Origin: Melastoma dodecandrum
Lineage: Eukaryota; Streptophyta; Magnoliopsida; Myrtales; Melastomataceae
Direction: 5' to 3'
Assembly (NCBI GenBank): GCA_029817715.1
Contig: JARUPY010000539.1
Span: 9,151,501-9,215,500 of the forward strand
DNA: 64,000 nucleotides
In this document: positions 12,700-24,195 of the stretch, piece by piece
Position numbering within the stretch: position 1 is the first letter of the stretch
Layout: each line of letters begins with the position of its first letter
Made by a program: the position numbers and the translations under genes
Notes under the pieces: generated by a model
Seen by the model: the letters and a program-made list of their open reading frames with translations, nothing else
What the model was told of the DNA's origin: nothing
Database searches by the model: none

Positions 12700-13140
12700 A
12701 ACCTCAGTCAAAGGCCATGCCTTAGCCGAGTTTGTTGCCCATTATGGTGAAGGCAATCTCGTTGCCATCCTTGAGGAAGTTCAAATAAACGAACGATAGA
12801 CCATCTGGTTCGAAGGGTCCTCTAACAAGTTTGGAGCTGGCGTGGGCGTCTTTACTGAGACACCATGGAAGGCAGAAACCAGAGTGGCTTGCCGCATTAA
12901 TGGAAAAGTAACCAACAATGAAGTAGAGTATGAGGCCTTAGTCTTGGCCTATAAATTTCTCTAGATTGGAAGTTGGAGAACGCAAAAATATGCGGTGACT
13001 CCCAACTAGTGATTCAACAACTCCTTGACCGAAATGAGTGCCACGCACCTCATCTTGGTAAATACTTATGCAGAACAAAAGAACTCTTTACCAAACTACG
13101 AGGGCAATTAAGAGGCCAACTGTTTAGCACAATGGGCCTC
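12700..13140 (+). pseudogene. Second (archaeal-type) RNase H of Tat pol
   Basis: Translation in mixed frames gives TIWFEGSSNKFGAGVGVF, NNEVEYEALVLAYKFL and GDSQLVIQQLL, the order expected of the dual-RNase-H Tat lineage. The usual first Asp (D-G-S-S) is Glu here, and a stop at 12961 separates the parts. This domain is the main reason for placing the element in Tat. Confidence 0.75.
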
Positions 13141-13223
13141 AGGGTTGCTTCGGCGACGCGGAAATATCCCGAACTGATACGACTTTGTTTGTGTTTAAAA
13201 AGCCAGAGTTCTGAAAAGACGGA

Positions 13224-14560
13224 GTGAGAACTGAAGAAGTTCGCACCGCCAACTTATTCGAGCGGAGAGAGGATTGGCGAGAACCAATACAACAATTCCT
13301 CAAGGATACCAGTCCAAAAGTAGAAAGGTGGATCCGAGTAGTCGTCAGACATTACATGCTCCTCGACGGTGTCCTATATAGAAAGACTAATGAAGACGTC
13401 CTTCTAAGATGCGTTGATTTGGACGAAGCCATCCCAATTATGATAAAAACACATGAAGGGCTGTGCGGAGCACACCAGTCTGGTATCAAAATGAGCTGGA
13501 TGATTAAGCGACACGGTTTTTACTTGCCGTCAATGGTCAAGAATTGCATCGAAATGGCTCGAGCCTACCCGGCTTGCCAACGATACGGGCCAGTGAAACG
13601 AACCCCCGCAACAGACATGAATGTCATAATAAACCCATGGCCTTTTAGGACATGTGCATTAGATATCATGGGAGAAATCCACTCCCACTCAAGCACGCCT
13701 ACATGCTCGTCGCTACAGACTACTTCCCCAAATGGGTAGAGGTAGCGGCGTATAAGTCAATTGATCAGAAAGACGTTATACAGTTCATTAAGAACTTCAT
13801 TATTTACCGATACGGAGTACCCCAGAGTATCGTGGTAGACAATGCAAGGGTGTTCAACGGCGAACTCATGGAAGAATTCGCCGAAGACTTTGGGTTTAAA
13901 GTACTTAACTCAACTCCGTACTATGCTCAGTCAAACGGGCAAGCAGAAGCCTCTAACAAACTCATCAAGGGAGTGATATAGAGGATGACTGGGAATAATC
14001 CGCGCACATGGCATACCCTCCTCCAGGAGACGTCGGGCTACTAAGAGAGAAAGCACAGGCTTCGCCCTGTACAACCTGGTTTAGGGCACGATGTTATGCT
14101 CATAATAGAAGTGCGTTATCGGTCGCTTAGATTCCTCAGGCACCTCGGCGAACACGAGGGAAACGAGGAAGACATGCACCTCGAGCAGGAGGGACAAGAA
14201 ACCACTAGAATCAACGTGCTGAACCCTTTGGAAGCACACAAGAGGAAAATTGCCCGCTATTATAGCAAGAAGGTGGTCCCTCGGTCATTTAGCAAGGGGA
14301 ACCTAGTCTAGAAACTTAGATTGCCTGAGGGAGTCCGAGACTACTTCCAAGGGAAATGGACACCGGATTGGGAAGGGCAATTCCGGATAATTGAGTCCCA
14401 TCTTGGGAATTCATATCGTCTAGGGGGGCTCGACGGATCTACGCATAACCTCAAAATTAACGGCAAGTACATAAAGAGGTATAAACCTACGATATGTGAA
14501 ATGCACAAAAATATTATCTCAAAACATTTCCCCACAATCTGGGGACAGATTCAAACGTAG
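13224..14560 (+). pseudogene. Integrase of Tat pol
   Basis: Inserts the cDNA into the genome. The HHCC region reads HEGLCGAHQSG then AYPACQRYG; the first Cys of the CxxC pair is Tyr, so zinc binding is probably lost. The core is split by a frame change near 13660-13735: LDIMG supplies the first acid, VVDNARVFNG the second, and GQAEASNK the Glu. Translation continues in pieces to 14560, ending in the C-terminal PDWEGQFRIIES...YIKRYKP segment. Stops at 13979 and 14309. Confidence 0.85.
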
Positions 14561-15318
14561 CAAGTCAAATAGAAGGCAAGGAAGACAGTAAGCGTTTCAT
14601 CCGGTCCTTTATACCAGTTACCATGGTTTCCTTCGCCTCAAAATCGAGGGCCTTGTCCCAATCGCGCTCATACGCCTCTCTCGTATGGTCAAGGCTGCAC
14701 GCTCAGCTATCTCGGTCGTGCGGGCGACAACCAGACTCGGACTAACTGTAGCAAGGTCCGTAGAAACGGCGTCTCCACTTGAAGACGCTAGATAGCAACC
14801 TGTAACTCCTCCCTCCGCTTCAACAGGGCAGCTTCTTTGCCAGAGAGCTCCGCTATCTGGATAGAGGAAGGGAGCAGCAACGATAGAACGAGCTCCCTCT
14901 CCTCTTGTTTCGCCTTAAGAGTGAGATTCTCGCGCCGCTCACTCCACGAGCGCGAGAAGAACCGCCGAAAGAGGGAGACCAGGATTAGCAGCTCCGGACG
15001 ACCGGCGCTTGCTTGGTCAATCTCGGCCACCATAGACAACAGCTGGTTAAAGACCTCCTCTAAGGCAACCTCGTGTTCGAGGAGGACGGTGGCCAAAGCA
15101 AGTAAAGAATGCAAAGGCTGCCACAAAGACACCAGGTTCAGACAATAATCCAAGGAAGAGATAAGCGATACGAGTCTCTGAATACTCACCAGGGGAGCAC
15201 TTACTTGTGGGTCTTAGAGAGCTGCCATCGCTTCGCCTAGGGGGCTCCTGTCACCTCATCCCTACGCACCTCTCCCACTTCGGTCGTGGGCGTCTCCCCC
15301 GTCTGGACCGGGGAGGCC
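14561..15318 (-). pseudogene. 3' end of antisense additional ORF, coiled-coil-like
   Basis: On the minus strand 15189-14788 gives 133 residues rich in Leu, Glu and Arg with heptad-like spacing (LLEHEVALEEVFNQLL, ELSGKEAALLKRREELQ), consistent with the coiled-coil tail seen behind PMD domains in Tat antisense ORFs. I infer that it was joined to 18615-20680 before the solo LTR inserted at 15319. No other function is recognisable. Confidence 0.45.
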
Positions 15319-15949
15319 TGTAACGACCCTACTTTTCGTGAATAAATTGTGCAAGTGTAATGTGCGTGAACGAGAGGAATATGGATGAGTAAGTGGGGTC
15401 GACGCGTGAGTGCGAATGAGAGTATGCGCGGGTAAGGTGGGACGACCAAGGGGCACGGGATGCCCAAAATCGAGGGTCCTTAGATCGGCCCGGGACGTAT
15501 ACGAGGTGATAAAGGACGAGAAATAAGGCCTCAAAGTGGGTGCTAGAATTTGTAGATAGGTCGTAGATCAGGTGGTAGGGTGGTCGGTAAGGGTCGGGGC
15601 GTAGGCGGCGGCCACTGGTCCCGGGGGCGATGGCTGTCGACCCTGGCACGACCGGACCTCAAATGGTGAAGAGAGAGAAACTCGATCAGGGGGCGACCCT
15701 GGAGGGGCGACAGGAATGCCTTAGGGAGGGCGATGGGGGGTCGATTAGAGGGTCGATCGACAGGAATGCCTTGAGGGTCGTTTCGACCGAAAAATGGCCC
15801 GACCCGGAATCGAAATTAAACGTCTCGAGGTTCTTAAGGAGGTCATTAGGGGGCGTTTAGTATGGATTAGAATTTTGAGAAAAGGTATAGATCTCAAGAT
15901 AATTGTGAGCGAAGTTGGTCGCCCAAGGGGCGTCACGAATGGAGCTGGG

Positions 15950-16115
15950 GTCAACGGCTGCCGACCCTTGGGGCAACGGGCATTGCCCAAGGGGTGTCCA
16001 GGGGACGCCCAAGGGGGGATCCAAAGAGGGTCTAGAGGGGACCCAACGAGTTTACAGAGGGGAACTAAGGGGGGTCAGAGGGGGCTCAAGGGGGGCCCGA
16101 CGGGGGGCTGTTCGG
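15950..16115 (+). other. G-run cluster (possible G-quadruplexes)
   Basis: More than a dozen runs of three to six G on the plus strand within ~165 bases, many only 5-12 bases apart, inside the solo LTR. Confidence 0.6.
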
Positions 16116-16959
16116 GAAGAAATAGAGGCGCCCACCCGAGAGTAATCCTCGACCGTTGGATGAGAAAATCGAGGATAAATCCTAGCCCTAGTATTCAACT
16201 TGGGAAGCAAGATTTAATATTAGCCATTGGATTCAACTTGGGGAAATAAGAGTGAATATGAGCCCTTGGATGAGAATTGATGTGGAAAAAGGACAAGGCA
16301 TTTATGAGGGTTGGTGAGGAAATTAATAAAATAAGTGGGGGTGTCCTTGGAAGAGGTATGTGCCCGTTGGAGAAGTGGAGGATAAAGCCTCCCCTTTGGG
16401 GGATCCGGGGCCCCATCTTCTCATTCCCCACTTTCCACACGAAAACCACAAGGGAAAAGGGGAGAGAAAAGAAAGGAGAAAGGGGGAGAAAAGGGGGCGG
16501 ACGGCCGAGGCCTTGAAGGAGGAAACAAGGCCGGCGTGGTGGATCCCCGCGTGAGGAAGGCGAGACGCCGAGTTAGCCCAAGACCGAGGGCCGTGCTATG
16601 GCAACCCTCGAGGGCGGAAGCCATGCGGAAAAAGGGCTAGGGTCGGCCCGGTTTTACGCCGAGGCACGGAAAGGTAACCCTCGCGCCCTTACTCTTTACT
16701 TAGTGCGTTGTGATGGGTGTTTTGGATGGGTTTGTATGGAGAACGGAAGCGGGTTTGGGGGCTGGTCGGACCTTGGGAAATAAGGAAAGCGGCCCCTAAA
16801 CCCGACGAATGGGTGGATGGTACTACGTGGGTTTAAGCGTCGAAAGAAGCAAAGGAAAGAATAGGTTTGGTGCGCGACCCATGAGGGGCCGGAAATCGGC
16901 CTTAGGGCTGGAATGGGTGGGGGAATCCGAGAAGTGGAAAGGCATGGGAAAGCCACCTC

Positions 16960-18320
16960 CGAGGATGGACCCGGTTACGCGCTCGTAGAGTAGAATCCGC
17001 GAGACGTATGTCTCGGAATGTACCCGGCCAAGGGCTGGAATCGCAGGGCTTGAACCTCGGATAATATGCGGCCTTCGAGGCTAGAAAAATAGGAGAACCA
17101 AGGAGAGTGAGGCAACTTGAGGCCCCCTCAAGGTTGAACCCAATATAACGCTCGTAGAGCGGAATCCGCGAGACGTGTGTCTCGGAATGTACTCGGCCGA
17201 AATGGGCTGGAATGTGGGGCTGAAACGGAGTTCCTTGAGAGCCTAGGAAGGGCTGTCCCTCGTGCGGATGAGGCATGGAAGACAAGCTCGGGGGTGGACG
17301 GGAGGTTGAACTACACGAAATCCGTGAAGTCGGACCCGATCGTGCGCTCGTAGAGCGGAACCCGCGTAGGGCTGGAAATGGATGAGGTTCCTAAGGGGGA
17401 AAAGGGCACGGAAATGCCTTTCCCATGGATGGACCCGAATACACGCTTAAAAACCAGAATCGCGAGACGAAGGTTTCGGAAAGCGAAGCGGCCGTGGGGC
17501 CAGAGAGCTAGGAGTGCGCAACCCTTGAGAGGTTGGGACTCGGCCGTAGGACTGGAAACGGGTGAAGTTCCGAAGGGGGAAAATGCACGGAAAAGCTTTC
17601 CCCAAGGATGAACCCGAGTATGCGCTTAGAGAGCAGAATCGTGAGACGAAGGTCTCGGAAAGCAAAGCGGGCGTGGGGCCGGAAAGCTAAGTGTGTGCAA
17701 CCATTGAGGGGTTGGAACTCAGCGATGGGGCTGGTCATGGGTAGGAATCCGAGGAAGGGAAAGGCATGGGAAAGCCTCCCTTAAGGATAGAACCGGACAC
17801 GCGCTTTAAGAGCGGGATCGCGAGACGAAGTCTCGGAAAATCAAGTCGGCCGTGGGGCTGGAACGAGGGACCCGGATGGGGTCTTGAGAGAGCCTAGAAG
17901 GCTGATCTCTCGTGCCAAGGGAAGCACGGAGCTTATGCTCGGGGGTGGTTGGGAGGATAAGGCCGTAGTAGGTAAGTACTCGGTCGAAACGAGCACGAAC
18001 AAAGAGGGATGCTTCGGGCGAATATGGGGCTGCCTTGAAGGGCACGCTAGAGGGGTTAGGAAACCTCGACCCGTGCCTCGTTGGAGGCGGAAGGGACAGC
18101 CGTAAGGCCTGGAAAGGACCCCGCAAGAATCGGCTACTGTCTGCCGAGCGGGGAGCAGACGTATGTGGTGATAAGTGGTGAAACTCGGACGCTTCGAGTA
18201 ACATTGGGCTGCCCTTGTAGGGAGCCCTAGAGGAGTTATGAACCTTCGTCCTTACCTTGTTGGAGAAGGCGAGGACAGCCCGGATGGGCTAGGATAACCC
18301 CACATAAGGGCTGAATATGG
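16960..18320 (+). repeat. Imperfect tandem repeats, period ~175-180 bp
   Basis: The phrase gcgagacg..gtctcgga recurs near 16998, 17167, 17464, 17642 and 17819, with a decayed copy near 17345; a second landmark (gctgccttgaagggcacgc / gctgcccttgtagggagccc) recurs at about 18030 and 18208. The spacing is 169-180 bp throughout, giving seven to eight diverged units inside the solo LTR. Confidence 0.7.
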
Positions 18321-18614
18321 AATGCCGAACGCGGGGCGATTTAGATGGAAAGTGTGATAAGGAAGTGCTTGAGTAACGGATGTCCAAATTTAAGGAATCC
18401 TTCTTGTATGGCTGCGAGATCGAATATGTCTTGATAAGTGCGAGTCTCATGCAGGTTGAGCATTCGTATGACGTTCGCAACACGTAGGAATGTGGACATG
18501 AGAGGGTTTTATTTCGGAAATCGAATTGTAACCGATTTATACCGACTCTCAGGTAAATTAAGCAATGGAATAAAATTTTTAAAAATTCATCGAAAATGCG
18601 ATCCTTTCAAGGCC

Positions 18615-20680
18615 TCTATCGCCTGAACTTGAAGAACACCTGTCGCCCGCCTGGAGGCTCCTGAGCGACGACAACACTACCTGAGGAGGCCTCGGTCTCG
18701 AAACTCGGAGGAGGCAAAACCCCACATTCAATTTCACTGGGGGGCTACCCCGATTCTGGCTTGGCCGAGCGACCTCCACCGCTTAGCCACGAAGAAATAG
18801 GCATGTCGTCAGAGACATCATCAATGTCAATGGGATAAGTAGCAACGATACCTTGGCAAAAGGGGAACGAGTCAAGCCCAAGGTCCCTAGCAAGGAGTAA
18901 AACGTATGTCACAAAGTGATACCTGGTACGCTCCTAGACGACATCCGCTCGATGGGACGATCAGAAGGAACACTCGGTAACACTAGAGTAACAGACCCAT
19001 GAGCCGTCTTCCTCTTAAGCCGGGCCCCGTGTGATGATGAACCCGCACGGGAGGACCTCACCTTCTTAACACCTATCACAAACAAAGATCAGTTTATCGC
19101 CTGAACACTGATTCAGTAGAGGTCAAACTGGTCTAACATACCCGAAGGAAGTGTGCTGTCGCCTGACGACCGTTTCCTGGAGGATGCTTCGCCTGTGATA
19201 AGAAGCGATGGAGGAGGGGGCGCCTTCTCCTCCTCAACCAACCTTTTCAAATGAAAGGTGGCCTCCAATCGCTCCCAATTCTTGAACCAGGCAATGAAGA
19301 AGTCTGTGGATCGACCACCTGAGGGTATAGGTTGAACCTTAACGGAGGAGAGATACGGTTACTGACTTTGTTCAGTACCCCGGACACCAGAAGTAATGTG
19401 ACGTGCTTATCCAAGGGCTGATTCCTAGATTGAAAGAACGGGACGCCTAGATAATGTGCAAAGCCTAACTAACGGGCGCAGAGTTGCGGATTATACATCT
19501 CAAAGATTAACCCCTCAGTGTCTACGACCACCAAGTCCCTGGTGTAGAAAGCCGGGAGAAAGCGCTCAATCGCCCCCAGGCGCCAGTTCTCCCACTCCTT
19601 AGAGAAAGGGCGCCAGGAGACTACTTTTCCCGCACCACTGCATCCATTTGCTAAGGCCTGGATGCAACCAACAATGCTGGAGGTACCCTGATACGGACGA
19701 ACCCGGTGCGATGACCTCATCACGATTGAGGATGGGATCAGGGTAGTAAGTGAACCCAGGGAAGTATAAGACGATCCACAAGTTCACAATCCACAGAGGG
19801 CCATCCGCCGGACAGCTAGGAAAATTGGCTGGGTCGCTGGTCGCCTGATAAAGCCTACGATAGATCAGGCACAACAAAAAGGGGGCAAAGGCCATAGGTT
19901 CGGGCTGGTCCGTACTGGCAATCACGACAAGGCTGGTGGCTACCCCAACCATAACTGACCAAGGCGTTTTCCCCGGTTGTAGAAGATGAACTTGGACAAC
20001 CACTCTAAGTAGAACTCAAACTCCTCCTGGAGACTCCACTTATCATCCTTGAGATGACCCTTGGCGATTTTGCTAACTCGCTCCGAAGGGTTGAACTTTA
20101 AGTCGTCTCGCTCGTTGTCGAAACGAAGGGGGGCTCTGGAGAGACTGCAACCAGTCAAGAAACCAACGTCCTCCAAGGTGACCGACATAGGTCCCTTCGG
20201 AAAATAAAAGCAGTTAACGACGGGGTTCCAAAACGAAAGGAACCCAGTAAGCACAGAAAGGTTGGGCTCAACCGGGCAGTGACAAACTTAAATCAGCGTT
20301 TTGATCCCCATCGCTTCCCACACGGCACCTTTCTTCTCCATCCATCGGGGTACCCAATCGGGACTGACCTTGCTCCTGGGAGAAGGAAAGCAACGGAGGC
20401 TCGCCCGAACGGATGGCCCCCATCCTGACGGGTCGAACTCGCCAGAGGAGAACACAGCGGGCAACTTGCTCGTGTAAAGGAATGAAGTGTCCCGATCATG
20501 GATGTACGGACCAAGGGTTTGTTGGTCTGGAATCGATAGGCCATACTCTGACTCCGCCTCATAACAAGGGAAAACATGAAGCTGCTTGGCCTTAGCAAAG
20601 GCATGTCGAAACTGGGCCGCATCACAAACTATACGGGACGCAGAGTCCGAGGACGACGAAGATAAGGTATCATAATCCAT
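18615..20680 (-). pseudogene. Antisense plant-mobile-domain (PMD) ORF of the Tat element
   Basis: Reading begins MDYDTLSSSSSDSASR at 20680 (an in-frame upstream ATG exists at 20956), with LHVFPCYEAESEYGLSIPD and QQTLGPY; the next frame (20254-19940) has SFWNPVVNCFYFPKGPM, VTLEDVGFLTGCSLS and EEFEFYLEWLSKFI, the signature of the plant mobile domain (PF10536). Pieces at 20003-19599 and 19723-19469 continue it after frame changes. PMD proteins such as MAIN/MAIL1 act in gene silencing in Arabidopsis, and Tat elements are known to carry antisense extra ORFs with this domain. The copy is broken by stops and frameshifts. A clear homologue lies in sense at 62876-63745. Confidence 0.8.
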
Positions 20681-20980
20681 GGAAGCTGGAGAACGAGGGT
20701 TTTTGGAGAAATATGAAAAGATAGGAAGGGACTTTGCTGAAAGCATGAGCGGGAAACCCTTATCCCTCAGGGACTTTATACCCCCAGAAACCGACAAAGG
20801 ACTAAGCTTAAGTGAAACATTGCTTGACATACGAGGCCCAATAAGGAAACATCGCCTCACTTGCAAACCGGCAACATACAGAATGTCGCTTCGCTTGGAA
20901 ACTACTGACACCCCAAAAGTCATTAGTGGGAAAGCGAAGAGATCCAAAAAACGCATTTATTCTCATTCAAATACATGGGT

Positions 20981-21907
20981 TTGATTGATAATAAATGTAC
21001 AACAAATGACACGTAAGCGATTCAGTAGATGACGTTTCCGTTTATCAGGAAATACTCTATTGAAGATCATACAAACGTTCAAGGGTTTATCCACAGGAAC
21101 CAGGCAGACATTAGGTTATTCTCGGTGAAAAAGAAAACCCTACAAGCTTCACAGGAGAATCAAGGGTTAATCCCCAGAAGGCGGTCACACGTCACACCCG
21201 GTTCTTCCCTCTCATGAAGAAGATCCTTGGCTGCAAATGTAAACTCCATCACTCTGTGGAGATATTTATGTAGCAGCACAAGGAGAACACACGATGCCGT
21301 GGAGCTGGAGACCCACTGTTGGGTCGGATCTCCAAATAGCCGTGAGGCTGACGAACCGAGGATGGATAGCTCCTTCGTGGCTTCGCACCGACCCTAGAAG
21401 CCCCATGTCTTCGGAGAGCGGCAAAGGCTGGCTTAAATGAAAGCCGCCCAAGATGCCGCGCCGAGGACTTGAGCAGGCCCTCTCCCCTTCCGGAAAGAGG
21501 AAAGTGGTGATTTTAGATAGAATCGCAAAGAAGGAAGGAGACCACCCTCGTAAGGTGATGGACATAGACTCTCAAGCAAGCTAAGGTAATGGACATAGTC
21601 CCTGGGCGAGTTTTTGAGAGGAAGGAAAGAGATTCATGGCTCGGTTACTTTCAGAAGCAATGTTTGTGATTTGGAAGATGAACCGAGCACCGCCTGCTAT
21701 AACGAAATCATGAAGGGCAAAGGACCCTGATAGGAGATATCACGGTAGAGATTTCAGGGATTTCAACAGTTACCCTAGGACATCTCAACCGATACGCTCA
21801 GGGGATATTAACGATCAAGATTTATTACTCGCCTGCACACATTACCGAGTTGCAGGGGAATGATTACTTGGTATTTTTGAAGGCGAGACGGATCGCTCCG
21901 TCTGCCT
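20981..21907. other. Region between antisense ORF and 3' LTR
   Basis: Would hold the promoter and 5' leader of the antisense ORF and the 3' untranslated part of the element. No domain or reliable ORF seen. Confidence 0.4.
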
Positions 21908-21922
21908 TGAGGGGGGCTTATA
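21908..21922 (+). promoter_or_regulatory. Polypurine tract
   Basis: tgaggggggcttata lies directly before the TG of the 3' LTR, where the plus-strand DNA primer is made. A very similar run (gagggcggcttcta) precedes the related LTR at 62307. Confidence 0.75.
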
Positions 21923-22656
21923 TGTTTAACAACAGAAATTCTGGGCCACAGATCTTGGTCTCATCTGTGGATTAACGGTCCAGAATGCAGGCCCAAATGA
22001 CGGGAATCCAGTAAGGAGGTGACAACGGAAACACACCAGGCGAAGGCTTGCTCGGCGAAGCAGTCACCAAGCGACAAGGATACCAGGCAACGGGCGACGA
22101 AGGATAGCGTAAGCGAGAAGCGACAGTTGGTTGAGCGAGCGAAGAAACTCTACGGCGAAGGCCAATGGGCGACACGATTGATCAACTCGGTTATTAAGGA
22201 AGACTCCAAAGATCTCAAGATTCGGAAGGAGATTGATGCCAAGATAACTCATATGGAAATGAGATATTCCATGGAGACCGGCACCAACGTAAGTGAATAT
22301 ATGTGCAATATTTCTTTACCGTATATACGTAGGGCTAGCTTAGTATAAATACTTGTTCTTAGACATTGTACAAAACACCTCTATACAGACGGACATATTG
22401 TCAATTTATCTTTTCAAGCATTCTAGCGTTCAAGCTCTCTTTGTGCTCCTGTATTCTTGCTCACTTCCGAAAGCATGTTGATGGCATCCGTAAGTGCTTC
22501 CGCTTAAGGCTGCTCATCCGTTGTCTTCCCTATTTTCATTCATTTCATACGTCGACCACACAATCAACGAATCCTCAGGGCACCAGTTGTCCGTTGTGCT
22601 AGAGATTTCCGACTTGTTCGGATCCGGCTTGTCCGCGGTTACTTTCGGAGCGAACA
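21923..22656 (+). repeat. 3' LTR, 734 bp
   Basis: Full-length LTR with TATA-like tagtataaata near 22341; partner of 6970-7457. It holds the ~246 bp missing from the 5' copy. Confidence 0.87.
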
Positions 22657-23733
22657 AATGCTGCCCCTGAATACCATGGGAACATGTTTCTACACCCGGT
22701 AAAGAAGAATCGTTAGTACTACCTGTGGCGGCATTCCAAAATGTTGGCCGGTTTGCAGCCACAGACTATGTCAAGACACATCCGGGGGAAGTTTCATGGA
22801 ACCGACTGATTGAGCTGAGCGTGCTTCAGTTGTAGCGACATCGTGTAGTTATCCAACTGCACATTGGAAGGGGATTTCTTTAGTTAGGAGAAGCATAGAA
22901 GCATTAGCCTCACTAACAAATCTAGGAGTAGTAACGCATAAAAAACTTTGTTAAAGGAAGACAGAGGATTAAAATGGAGGGGTAAAGAATATGTTCCACA
23001 GACCTCTAGTTTCTTTAGTTGTTCTTGATAGCTAGGAATTAGTTGTTTCGTGTACTCCAGCTCCCGGCTTACACCCTCAATATCTTTCTGACGTTCCTGC
23101 TGTATGGCTACTGCACACTTGAGGATCATATTGTCTCGACCCAGTGACTCAATGTGCTGCCTCAGCACCATGTTTTACTAATAAGACATCGTAATACTTT
23201 AGAAGATAATAGGTGGATAACCAAGACTGTATCAAAAGTCGGAAGTATTTCTGTAGGATCCTGCAGATTTCATAGCATGTACTTCTTTAACAAAACGGGA
23301 GGAATCCTACCTTCTCAAAACATTGACCTGCTTCTGAACAGACTCTCTGGCAGATGGACTGCTCAATTTCCTTCACTAACAATTCCACCCAGTATGAACC
23401 TTCAATGGGAATGTTGGCAGATGGAGGAAAATCTTCATTAGCAGTGATTGTGCCTGTCAATGGATCACATAAAGATATGGGCCATTTACAAATTCTGATG
23501 TTATAAGTTTATATATGGAAACCACGAAGCACGTTAGTTCCACAAACTATAAATTCTCAATTATTTACTGCAGAGTTAAAAAAAACCTTTCACTGGACAT
23601 GTCTACTCTCTTTGTATAGTCCTCAGTAGTTAGGACTAGCAACTTTCTCTCCATAGGCACAAGTGCATCTATGAATTTAGAAGATCAACGCTTAATGTGC
23701 TACTGCTAGACAACCATTTGTTTGGATGGTTAA

Positions 23734-24187
23734 CAGCGTTGACGTACATCGGGCAATCACTTGATGAGCCAAGGCAAGGCGAGGCGAGGCCCTCATGCCC
23801 TAAATAAGTCCGTTTAGGCGCCATCAATAATGCTCTGCCGGGCGAGCGCCTTGGTCATGGGCGCTCGGACGATATTTAGGGCACCTCAAACCTTATAACC
23901 CTCCCCGGCCACCATTCAAGTCTCACACTCCCCAGGGTTTTTAGGGAGTTGTTGCGAGACAGATTGTAGAGGAAAGAAATATAGACTGAAGTGAGATGCA
24001 TAATTACAACTAAGACAGATTGAATTGAGATTGAAGACAACTGTATTGTGTGGTGTATGATCCATAAAAATAGTCGTTTGTTCGTAGACACCATAAAACA
24101 ATAAGGCGCGCCTCGCCTAACGCCTCCTGCGTCGGGCGATTAGAGACGTTGTCGCCTTAGGGGCACCTTATCGTCTTAACAACACTG
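23734..24187. mobile_element. hAT-type MITE, 454 bp
   Basis: Ends CAGCGTTG... and ...CAACACTG (imperfect terminal inverted repeats of the hAT CAGNGTTG form), flanked by eight bases atggttaa (23726-23733) and atggttga (24188-24195). Both ends carry GC-rich aaggcg/gaggcg words, common in such elements. No coding capacity. It sits in intron 2 of the CUE pseudogene. Confidence 0.68.
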
Positions 24188-24195
24188 ATGGTTGA

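Larger units (their letters stand above)
15319..18609. mobile_element. 3.3-kb solo LTR nested in the Tat element
   Basis: Starts TGTAACGACCC and ends TTTCA (TG...CA), and is bounded by identical five bases aggcc at 15314-15318 and 18610-18614. It has no gag or pol motif, and its start is not repeated near its end, so a solo LTR left by LTR-LTR recombination is the simplest reading. The TGTAACGACCC start and great length suggest a long-LTR Ty3 chromovirus (Tekay/Del-like); this lineage call is inference. It is far more GC-rich than the surroundings and cuts the antisense ORF. ORFs called inside it are not credible genes. Confidence 0.72.
6970..22656 (+). mobile_element. Tat-type Ty3 LTR retrotransposon with antisense PMD ORF, degenerate
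   Basis: Two LTRs (6970-7457, 21923-22656) start TGTTTAAC and end GCGAACA. The flanking five bases are gatgc (6965-6969) and aatgc (22657-22661), a target duplication with one change. Internal order is gag, protease, RT, RNase H, a second (archaeal-type) RNase H, integrase, then a long non-pol stretch with antisense coding. The second RNase H and the antisense extra ORF are known traits of the Tat lineage. Many stops and frameshifts are present, and about one base in ten differs between the LTRs over their first ~230 bases (by-eye estimate), so the insertion is old. It landed ~115 bp beyond the degenerate stop of the CUE pseudogene. Confidence 0.88.

Noticed and set aside
15630..18200. Several ORFs of 60-150 codons on both strands
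   Set aside because: They lie in a GC-rich, tandemly repeated solo LTR, overlap on both strands and show no domain.
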